Origin: an uncultured Acidimicrobiales bacterium
Lineage (GTDB): Bacteria; Actinomycetota; Acidimicrobiia; Acidimicrobiales; Iamiaceae
Assembly (NCBI GenBank): GCA_937926025.1
Contig: CALANQ010000266.1
Location: 1-21,885, forward strand
DNA: 21,885 bases
Direction: 5' to 3'
The notes under the pieces are model-generated. The model saw only the letters and a list, made by a program, of their open reading frames with translations, searched no databases and had not been told where the DNA came from. The position numbers were made by a program, and so were the translations under genes. Of this stretch, positions 14,957-21,885 are shown in pieces (within the stretch, counting starts at the first letter, position 1; each line of letters opens with the position of its first letter).

Positions 14957-15736
14957 ATGTCCGCCGACACCTCCCTCGAGCTCGCCCCCGACGTCCACCT
15001 CATCCGCCGCCTCCCCGATCGGGGCGGCGCCGAGCGCATCGCCGCCAACGCGCTGCTGATCCGCCGCCCCGGGGACGTGCTGCTGGTCGACACCGGCGCG
15101 GCCCCGGACCGGGCCGGCTGGTGGCGCCAGGTCGAGGAGCTGGTGGACCCCGACGACGTGCGCTGGATCTTCGTGAGCCACGAGGACGCCGACCACATCG
15201 GGAACCTGGCCGACGCCGTGGCTCGCTGCCCCCACGCCACCCTCGTGGCCACCCGGCACATCGCCGAGCGGCTGGCCGCCACCGGCGCCCTGCCGCCCCG
15301 CCGGTGCCGCTGGCTCGACGACGGGGAGCGGGCGGTGCTCGGGGCGCACGAGGTGGTGGCCCTGCGACCCCCGGCCTACGACGCACCGACCACCCGCGGC
15401 CTCTACGACGTCCGCTCGAAGGTGTACTGGGCAGCCGACTGCTTCGGCCTGGCCGTGCCCCACCCGGTCGACGACGTGAGCCAGCTCGACCGCGAGGTGT
15501 GGGCCGACGGGGCGCTGCGGTTCGGGCTCCTGCTCAGCCCGTGGGTCACCCAGGTGGACCCGGGCCGGTGGCGGCGGTCGGGGGCCCGGGTGGCCGCGCT
15601 GGACCTGCACGCCCTCGCCGGCGCCCACGGCCCCCAGGTGCGCCGGCGCGGCATCGACCACGCGCTCGACCTGCTGACCGAGCTGCCCGATCACCCGGCC
15701 GTCGTCCCGGACCGGGCCGAGCGCTGGGACCGCTAG
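14957..15736 (+). CDS. MBL-fold metallohydrolase (flavodiiron-like oxygen-binding domain type)
   Basis: A 259-residue stand-alone metallo-beta-lactamase-fold protein. The metal motif HxDxDH is visible as SHEDADHIGNL with His75, Asp77, Asp79 and His80, preceded by the VLLVDTG strand. Further fold marks are PPAYDAPTTRGLYD, the VYWAADCFG strand with its Asp, and a C-terminal His in ALAGAHGP. The arrangement resembles the lactamase domain of flavodiiron proteins, but there is no flavodoxin domain and the middle metal-ligand His appears to be replaced in the YDAPTTRG loop. That could alter or remove one metal site. The substrate is unknown. GGAG lies 5 bases before ATG 14957. It sits 96 bases after pirin and 59 bases before the BTAD regulator, all on the same strand. 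Confidence 0.82.
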   Translation: MSADTSLELAPDVHLIRRLPDRGGAERIAANALLIRRPGDVLLVDTGAAPDRAGWWRQVEELVDPDDVRWIFVSHEDADHIGNLADAVARCPHATLVATRHIAERLAATGALPPRRCRWLDDGERAVLGAHEVVALRPPAYDAPTTRGLYDVRSKVYWAADCFGLAVPHPVDDVSQLDREVWADGALRFGLLLSPWVTQVDPGRWRRSGARVAALDLHALAGAHGPQVRRRGIDHALDLLTELPDHPAVVPDRAERWDR

Positions 15737-15795
15737 CTTTTCGCGCCGGGCGGCCCCCGACGCCACACCCCTGCCGCCGTCCACCCCGCAGGACC

Positions 15796-18700
15796 GTGGA
15801 CCACCTCGACACCCCACCCACCGCCACCCTGACCATCTCCGTCCTCGGACCGGCGCGCGCGTCCCGCGGCGACCGGCCCATCGTGCTGGGCGGGCGGCGC
15901 CAGCGCGGCGTGCTGGCCCGGCTGGCCGTGGCCGCCGGCCACGTGGTGGCCACCGAGCGGGTCATCGACGACCTGTGGGCGGGCGAGCCGCCGGCATCGG
16001 CCGCCAACACCCTGCAGAGCTACGTCTCCAACCTGCGCAAGGCGCTCGGCGGCTCGGCCCCGGTCATCGAGCGGGTGGGCGACGGGTACCGGATCAACAC
16101 CGAGATCGCCGAGCTGACGACGGCCCGGTTCGAGCAGCTGGTCGACGAGGCCCACCGTCCCGGGACCGCTGCCGACGACCGGGTCCGGACCCTCGATACC
16201 GCCCTGGCCCTCTGGGACGGCGACGCGCTCGGCGACCTGGCCGACGAGGCGTGGGCCAAGGGTGAGGCGGTGCGGCTCGACGAGCTGCGCCTCGCGGCGA
16301 TCGAGGAGCGGTTCCGGCTCCAGCTGGAGCTGGGCCGGCACGCCACCGTCGTGGGCGAGCTGGCCGCTGCGGTCGACGCCCACCCGCTCCGCGAGCGCCT
16401 GGCCGAGCAGCTGGTCCTCGCCCTCTACCGGTGCGGCCGCCAGCCCGAGGCGCTCCAGGCCTACGAGGCCACCCGGGAGCACCTGGCCGAGGAGCTGGGG
16501 CTGGATCCCAGCCCCGACCTCGTGCGCCTGGCCGAGGCGGTGGCGGGCCGCGACCCGTCGCTGGACCTGGCGGCGCACGCCCCGGCCCCCGGCCCCCGGC
16601 CGGACCTGCCCGCCGCCGTGCTCGCCTCCGGGGCCGTGCCGGTCCCCGTGACGCCCGGGCCCCTCGACCTGCCACCCGCGGTGACCGAACGGGGGCCCCG
16701 CTCCCCCTTCGTGGGCCGCGAGGCGCAGCTCGACGCGCTGGACCGGGCCTGGCAGGCGGTGCGCGCCGGCGGCCGCCGCATGGTCACCGTCTCCGGCGAG
16801 TCGGGCATGGGCAAGACCCGCCTCGCCCAGGTGTTCTGCCGCCGGGTGCACGAGGCCGGCACCCACATCCTCTGGGGCCGGTGCACCGCGGAGAACCTGG
16901 TGGCCTACCAGCCGGCGGCGGAAGGGCTGCGCACGGCGCTGCGGGCCGTCAACCCAGACATCCTCAGCGCCATCGTGGACCCGCGCCCGGCGCTGCGGAT
17001 CCTGCTCCCCAGCGACGGCCGGACCGAAGCCGCCGAGTCCCTCACCGACGCCAGCCGCTACGACCTCTACGAGGCGCTGGCCGAGGTCCTGGGCGACGTG
17101 GCCAGCTCGGCACCGATCGTCTGGGTGGTCGACGACATCCAGTGGGCCGACCGCTCGACCCTCTCCCTGATCGAGCACCTGCTCCGCCAGGAGCGGACCG
17201 GACGGTTCCTCGTCCTGGCCACGGTCCGCCGTCCTGCGGGCCGCAGCACCGCCGACCTCGACCGCCTGCTCACCGACCTGCGGCGCGACGACCGGCTCGA
17301 CCAGGTGGAGGTGGCCGGCATGACCACCGCGGACGTGACCGAGCTGCTCGACGGCCGGGGCGTCGCCGACGCCGCCGCCGTCGCCGAGTCCCTGCGGGAG
17401 CGCACCGGCGGCAACCCCTTCTTCCTGGAATCGCTCGCGGAGCGGGGCGGCGACCAGCCGCTCGACGCCCGCGAGCTGCCGGAGTCGGTCCGCGACCTGA
17501 TCGACCAGCGGGTGGATCAGCTCGACCGCGAGGTGGCCCGGGTCGTGACGGCGGCGGCCGTGATCGGCATGCGCGTCGACCTCGACCTGCTCGGCACCAT
17601 CACCGAGCTGGACCTCGACGACCTGCTCGACGCGGTCGACGCCGCCGTGGAGGCCGGTCTCCTGGTGGAGGACGAGGACATCGGCTGGGTCGCCTTCCCC
17701 CACGCCCTCGTCCGCCACGGCCTCGTGGCCCGCACCACCCGCAACCGCGAGGCCCAGCTCCACCTCTTGGCGGCCGACGCGCTCGAGCAGCGCGGCAGCA
17801 GCGACGACCACCTGGCCGTCGCTCAGCACCTGGCCAGCGCCGGGCGCCTCTGCCCGCCGGCCCGGGCCGCCGGGGCGACGGTCCGCGCCGCCCGCGCCGC
17901 CCTCGGCCGCTACTCGGACGACGAGGCCCGCTCCTGGGCCCGCCGGGCGCTGGAGGCGCTGGGCGGCACCGACGACGACGAGGCCTGGCGCGTCCGGTCC
18001 GAGGCCCTGCTGATCGAGTCCGAGGCCAGCCGCCGCCTCGGGGAGATCAAGGATGCGGAGCGGGCGCTCGATGCGGTCGCCGGCGAGGCCCGCCACCGGC
18101 GTGACGCCCGGGTCCTGGCCCGGGCGGCGCAGGAGCGCTGCCTCGCCCTCGCCGGCGTCGGGTTCGCCTTCGGCACGGTGGACACCGACCTGCTGGACCT
18201 GCTCGACGAGGCGCTCGACCTGGTGGGCGACGAGGCCGGACCGGACCGCACCAGCCTCCTCGCCTGGTCGTCGATCGCCCGCAACAGCACCGAGGACAAG
18301 CTCCGCCAGCGGGCCCTGGCCGCCCGGGCCGTGGAGGGGGCGCGCACCGCGCCCGACCGACCCGGCCTCCTGGCGCTGTCGCTGCTGGCCGAGCGCCTCG
18401 CCCACGCCTTCCCGGCCGGGCTCGCCCACCGCATGGAGATCGGCCCGGAGATGGGTGCGGCCGCCGCCGCTGCCGGCTGGTCCGACCTGAGCGTGGTGGG
18501 CATGGTCCTCGACGTGGTCGACCTGCTGGAGTCCGGCGACGCCCACGCCGCTCGGTCCCGCATCGAGGACCTGGAGAGCTTCATCGTCCCGTACGGCCGC
18601 CCGCTCTACGACGCGTACCACCTGTTCCTGGCCGCCGCCGTCGCCCAGATGGAGGGCCGCCACGCCGAGGCCGAGGTGTTGTCGGCCCGGGCCAACGACC

Positions 18701-19374
18701 TGGGCGAGACGTCGCACGCCGACAACGCCCGCCACGCCCGCGCCGGCCAGATCTTCGTGCTGTCGCGCGACCTCGGCACCATCGGTGACCTGGTGCCCCT
18801 CACCGGCGCCATGGTCGCCGAGTACCCGACGATGCCCGTGTGGCTCACCGGGCACGCCACCACCTGCGCGGCGGCCGGCGACCTCGAGGCGGCCCGACAG
18901 GCCTGCCGGCAGGTGTTCGCCACCGGCGGCCTCGAGGCCGCGGACTCCACCTGGTCCACCAGCCTCGCCCAGCTGGCCGAGGTGTGCTGGCTGATCGGCG
19001 AGGCGGACTGGTGCGCAGAGCTGGCCGAGCGGCTGCGGCCCTACGCCGACCACATGGCCGTCACCGGCATGGGCGCCGTGTGCCTCGGCTCGCTCCAGCG
19101 GGGCTACGCGCTGGCGCTGGACGGTGCCGGCGACCTCGACGGTGCCATCGACGCGATCGAGGAGGCCGTCGCCGTCTCCGAGGAGCAGGGCATCGAGCTC
19201 TGGCTGGCCCGATCGCTGGCCGAGCGGGCCAGCTTCCTCGAGCGACGGGGTGCCCCCGGGGACCATGAACGCGTGCAGCAGGACCGGGCGCGAGCCCACG
19301 AGCTGGCCGCCGCCCTCGGGGTGCGGCTGGCGCTCGGGCCCGAGGAGTACCCGGGCCCGGACGGTCCGGCGTGA
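15796..19374 (+). CDS. BTAD-domain AAA ATPase transcriptional regulator (SARP/AfsR-like), first of a tandem pair
   Basis: A 1192-residue cytoplasmic regulator. In order: an OmpR-like winged helix (about 11-95, with ISVLGP, GGRRQRGVLARL and NLRKALGG); a BTAD bacterial transcriptional activation domain (about 105-250); a proline/alanine linker; an AAA/STAND-type ATPase from about 303 (FVGREAQLDAL) with Walker A GESGMGKT (Lys340) and Walker B VVDDIQWAD (Asp446, Asp447); and a long helical repeat region (about 680-1190) likely to sense a ligand or partner. No LuxR-type helix-turn-helix is visible at the C-terminus, so this is not a LAL/MalT protein. The start is taken as GTG 15796, just before the domain; AGGA lies close upstream, though spacing is short, and a CTG near 15829 is an alternative. 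The target genes are unknown. Confidence 0.85.
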   Translation: MDHLDTPPTATLTISVLGPARASRGDRPIVLGGRRQRGVLARLAVAAGHVVATERVIDDLWAGEPPASAANTLQSYVSNLRKALGGSAPVIERVGDGYRINTEIAELTTARFEQLVDEAHRPGTAADDRVRTLDTALALWDGDALGDLADEAWAKGEAVRLDELRLAAIEERFRLQLELGRHATVVGELAAAVDAHPLRERLAEQLVLALYRCGRQPEALQAYEATREHLAEELGLDPSPDLVRLAEAVAGRDPSLDLAAHAPAPGPRPDLPAAVLASGAVPVPVTPGPLDLPPAVTERGPRSPFVGREAQLDALDRAWQAVRAGGRRMVTVSGESGMGKTRLAQVFCRRVHEAGTHILWGRCTAENLVAYQPAAEGLRTALRAVNPDILSAIVDPRPALRILLPSDGRTEAAESLTDASRYDLYEALAEVLGDVASSAPIVWVVDDIQWADRSTLSLIEHLLRQERTGRFLVLATVRRPAGRSTADLDRLLTDLRRDDRLDQVEVAGMTTADVTELLDGRGVADAAAVAESLRERTGGNPFFLESLAERGGDQPLDARELPESVRDLIDQRVDQLDREVARVVTAAAVIGMRVDLDLLGTITELDLDDLLDAVDAAVEAGLLVEDEDIGWVAFPHALVRHGLVARTTRNREAQLHLLAADALEQRGSSDDHLAVAQHLASAGRLCPPARAAGATVRAARAALGRYSDDEARSWARRALEALGGTDDDEAWRVRSEALLIESEASRRLGEIKDAERALDAVAGEARHRRDARVLARAAQERCLALAGVGFAFGTVDTDLLDLLDEALDLVGDEAGPDRTSLLAWSSIARNSTEDKLRQRALAARAVEGARTAPDRPGLLALSLLAERLAHAFPAGLAHRMEIGPEMGAAAAAAGWSDLSVVGMVLDVVDLLESGDAHAARSRIEDLESFIVPYGRPLYDAYHLFLAAAVAQMEGRHAEAEVLSARANDLGETSHADNARHARAGQIFVLSRDLGTIGDLVPLTGAMVAEYPTMPVWLTGHATTCAAAGDLEAARQACRQVFATGGLEAADSTWSTSLAQLAEVCWLIGEADWCAELAERLRPYADHMAVTGMGAVCLGSLQRGYALALDGAGDLDGAIDAIEEAVAVSEEQGIELWLARSLAERASFLERRGAPGDHERVQQDRARAHELAAALGVRLALGPEEYPGPDGPA

Positions 19375-21885
19375 CCGAGCCGGCCCCGCCCCGCGTCCAG
19401 ATCTCGGTCCTCGGCCCACTCCGGGCCTGGCACGACGGCCAGCTCGCGGCGCTGGGCGGGCAGCGCCAGCGCGCCGTCCTGATCCGCCTCGCCCTGGCCG
19501 GCGGCGACGCCGTGCCGGTGGAGCGCCTGATCGACGACCTGTGGGCCGGCGAACCGCCGCCGAGCGCGACCGGCACCCTGCAGAGCTACCTCTCGAACCT
19601 GCGCAAGGCGCTCGGGGGCGACCCCCAGCTCATCGAGCGCACCGGCGCGGCGTACCGCCTCCAGCTGGAGCCGGGTGCGCTGGACGCCGAGCGCTTCACC
19701 GGGCTGATCGATGCCGCGGCGGCCCAGGCCGGCGAGGCCCGGCTGGCCTCCCTGGACCAGGCGCTCGGGCTGTGGAACGGGCGGGCGCTGGCCGAGGTGG
19801 CCGACGAGCCGTGGGCCCGGGGCGACGTCGCCCGGCTCGAGCAGCTCCGGCTGGCCGCCCAGCACGACCGCTTCGACGTCCTGCTGGCGCTCGGCCGCCA
19901 CGCCGTCGCCGTCGGGGAGCTGGAGGCGGCGGTGGCCGAGCACCCCCTGCACGAGCCCTTCGCCGCCCAGCTGGTGCTGGCCCTCTACCGCTGCGGCCGC
20001 CAGGCCGAAGCGCTGCGGGCGGTGGAGCGGACCCGCTCGACCCTGGCCGAGGAGGTCGGGGTCCCGCTCGGCCCCGAGCTGGCCGCCCTGGCCGACCAGG
20101 TGCTGGTGCAGGATCCGGCCCTCGCCCCGGCGAGCCCGCCCACGGCCCCGGCGACGGCGACGGCCGCGGCCGCGGCCGCCGATCAGCCGGAGGCCGAGCC
20201 CGCCTCGACCGAGAGCCCGCTGGCGCTGCCGCCCGCCGTCACCGAGCGCCGCACCCGGAGCGCGTTCGTCGGCCGAGCGCGCGAGCGGGCCACCCTCGAC
20301 GCCGCCTGGGCGGCGGCGATGGGCGGCGAACGCCACATCCTCGTGGTGGCCGGCGAGGCCGGCGTCGGCAAGACCCGCCTCGCCCAGGAGACCTGCCGGG
20401 CGCTCCACGCCCAGGGCGCCTACGTCCTGTGGGGCCGCTGCACCCCCGAGCACCTCATCGCCTACCAGCCGATCGTGGAGTCGCTGCGCACCGCCCTGCG
20501 GTCCCTCCCGGTGGAGCGGGTGAAGGAGCTGGTGGAGCCGCGCCCGGCGCTCGGCCTCCTCCTGCCCGAGCTGGGCGATGGCGTCGACCTGCCGGACCGG
20601 GCCGGGCCGTTCGAGCTCTACGAGTCCATGGCCGACCTGCTCGGCGAGGTCACCATCGCCACCCCGATGCTGCTCGTCATCGACGACCTGCAGTGGGCCG
20701 ACGCCGCCACCCTGACCCTGCTGGACCAGGTGCTGGCCAACCCTCGGGGCGGCCGGGTGCTCATCATCGCCACCATGCGCCGCCCCGCGGGCCGCTCCAC
20801 CCGGGACGTCGACCGCTTCCTGGCCGAGGCCCGGCGGGCCCGCCGGTTCTCCGCCATCGACCTCGAGGGCCTGGACCGCTCGGCGGCCACCGAGCTGCTC
20901 GAGGAGCGCGGCGTCGCCGTCGACGCCGCCGACCTGGATGCGCTCCTGGAGCGCACCGCAGGGAACCCGCTGTTCCTGGAGGCCCTGGCCGATCCCGGCG
21001 ACGGGTCCCCTGTGGCCGATGCGCGGGCGTTGCCGTCCACCGTGCGGGACCTCTTCGACCAGCGCCTCCAGCAGGTCGACGATCAGACCGCCAACGTGAC
21101 CATCGCCGCCGCGGTGATCGGCCAGCGGGTCGACATCGACCTGCTGGGCGGGGTCACCGGCCTCGGCCAGGGCGAGCTCCTCGACGTGCTCGACGAGGCC
21201 ATCGCCGCCGGCCTGCTGGCCGAGGACGAGGACATCGGTTGGGTCACGTTCCCCCACGCCCTGGTCCGCCAGTCGCTCATCGCCCGCACCACCCGCAACC
21301 GGGAGGCCCGGCTGCACCTGGCCGTCGCCGACGCCATGGAGGCGCGCCCGCCCGGGCCGGACCACGCCGCCGCCGTCGCCCAGCACCTCTTCGCCGCCGG
21401 GCGGATCTGCCCGCCGGAGCGGGCGGCGGCGGCGGCCGTGGCCGCCGGCCGCCGGGCCCTGGAGGTGGTGGCGGACGAGGAGGCCCGGGCGTGGGCCCGC
21501 CGGGCGCTCGACGTGCTGGCCCCCGTGGCCGACCGGTCCCCTGCGTGGGCCGACACCCAGGCCGAGTCCCTGCTGCTGCTGGCCGAGGCCAACCGCCTCC
21601 TGGGCAACCTCGACGATGCCCGCAGCGCCCTGCGCGGGGTCACCGCCCTCGCCCGCACCTGGGGCGACGGCGTGGTCCTGGCCCGGGCCGCCCAGCAGTG
21701 GGCCCTGGTGTCGGGGGCGATCGGGTTCTCCTTCGGCGGGCTCGACGACCAGCTCATCGGCCTGATCGACGAGGCTCTCGCCGCCCTCGGCCCCGACGAC
21801 CACGCCGAGCGGGCGCTGCTGCTGTCGTGGTCGTCCCTGGCGCTCAACCCGGGCGACGACCGCGACGGGCAGGAGGCCCTGTCGA
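19371..21885 (+). CDS. BTAD-domain AAA ATPase regulator, second of the tandem pair (3' end outside window)
   Basis: Starts with GTG 19371 inside the stop codon of the previous gene (GTGA overlap) and stays open for 838 codons to the window edge. It is a clear full-length paralogue: winged helix with ISVLGP, GGQRQRAVLIRL and NLRKALGG; a BTAD domain (about 100-245); an alanine-rich linker; ATPase from about 297 with Walker A GEAGVGKT (Lys334) and Walker B VIDDLQWAD (Asp438, Asp439); then helical repeats. Shared blocks such as WGRCT, AYQP, DIGWV-x-FPHALVR and ARTTRNREA show a tandem duplication, while the linkers and most of the repeat region have diverged. The overlap implies co-translation, so the two may form hetero-oligomers. 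Function and targets are unknown. Confidence 0.85.
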   Translation, partial: MTEPAPPRVQISVLGPLRAWHDGQLAALGGQRQRAVLIRLALAGGDAVPVERLIDDLWAGEPPPSATGTLQSYLSNLRKALGGDPQLIERTGAAYRLQLEPGALDAERFTGLIDAAAAQAGEARLASLDQALGLWNGRALAEVADEPWARGDVARLEQLRLAAQHDRFDVLLALGRHAVAVGELEAAVAEHPLHEPFAAQLVLALYRCGRQAEALRAVERTRSTLAEEVGVPLGPELAALADQVLVQDPALAPASPPTAPATATAAAAAADQPEAEPASTESPLALPPAVTERRTRSAFVGRARERATLDAAWAAAMGGERHILVVAGEAGVGKTRLAQETCRALHAQGAYVLWGRCTPEHLIAYQPIVESLRTALRSLPVERVKELVEPRPALGLLLPELGDGVDLPDRAGPFELYESMADLLGEVTIATPMLLVIDDLQWADAATLTLLDQVLANPRGGRVLIIATMRRPAGRSTRDVDRFLAEARRARRFSAIDLEGLDRSAATELLEERGVAVDAADLDALLERTAGNPLFLEALADPGDGSPVADARALPSTVRDLFDQRLQQVDDQTANVTIAAAVIGQRVDIDLLGGVTGLGQGELLDVLDEAIAAGLLAEDEDIGWVTFPHALVRQSLIARTTRNREARLHLAVADAMEARPPGPDHAAAVAQHLFAAGRICPPERAAAAAVAAGRRALEVVADEEARAWARRALDVLAPVADRSPAWADTQAESLLLLAEANRLLGNLDDARSALRGVTALARTWGDGVVLARAAQQWALVSGAIGFSFGGLDDQLIGLIDEALAALGPDDHAERALLLSWSSLALNPGDDRDGQEALS
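20151..20180 (+). repeat. Short hexamer-like repeat encoding an Ala/Thr-rich linker
   Basis: Two GCGACG units followed by GCCGCG/GCGGCC units encode an alanine/threonine run between the BTAD and ATPase domains of the second regulator. The first regulator has an unrelated Pro/Ala linker at the same place. The run is prone to length change by slippage. Confidence 0.45.

Noticed and set aside
14914..15795. Upstream extension of the first BTAD regulator's frame through the MBL gene
   Set aside because: The extension is Arg/Pro-rich with no domain and overlaps the recognisable MBL protein in another frame; the regulator domain starts right after GTG 15796.
15733..19419. Minus-strand open frame of 1228 codons opposite the first BTAD regulator, and a similar one at 19104-21803
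   Set aside because: Both mirror the regulators' coding strand, show no domains and are compositionally biased; long antisense frames are common at this GC content.
20151..20180. GC hexamer run as a CRISPR or minisatellite array
   Set aside because: Units are only six bases, in frame within a coding linker, with no spacers.

Overview
The window is very GC-rich, densely coding DNA that uses GTG and TTG as well as ATG starts. It has actinobacterial-type regulators, including two large BTAD/AAA ATPases and a possibly leaderless GntR gene, and a secreted esterase carrying DUF4214 repeats. Together these suggest an actinobacterium, plausibly in Acidimicrobiia (Iamia/Ilumatobacter-like). The lineage is inference from gene content, not a phylogenetic result. 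I saw no tRNA, rRNA, CRISPR array, insertion sequence or phage gene.

Left part (1-4375): the 5' end of a minus-strand exported protein, then a divergent plus-strand secreted alpha/beta hydrolase with three C-terminal DUF4214 repeats. That gene converges on a minus-strand wax ester synthase/diacylglycerol acyltransferase, and the two stop codons form the arms of one small hairpin. An unrecognised 248-residue protein follows.

Centre (4401-13630, minus strand, transcribed right to left): a tightly coupled operon read as biuret import and breakdown. The order is a GntR/FCD regulator; a BMP-type ABC importer (ATPase, two permeases, lipoprotein); an alpha/beta hydrolase broken by a one-base frameshift; a shortened isochorismatase-like protein that has lost all three catalytic residues; an intact biuret amidohydrolase (biuH); and allophanate hydrolase (atzF). 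BiuH would convert biuret to allophanate and ammonia, and AtzF would convert allophanate to CO2 and ammonia, so the cluster turns biuret into usable nitrogen. The regulator gene has a palindromic putative operator exactly at its predicted transcription/translation start. The most unusual point is the pair of degenerate enzyme-fold proteins sitting directly upstream of the working hydrolase.

Right part (13820-21885, plus strand): a pirin-family bicupin, a metallo-beta-lactamase-fold protein, and two tandem paralogous giant regulators (winged helix + BTAD + AAA ATPase + helical repeats). The second overlaps the stop of the first by GTGA and runs off the window end.
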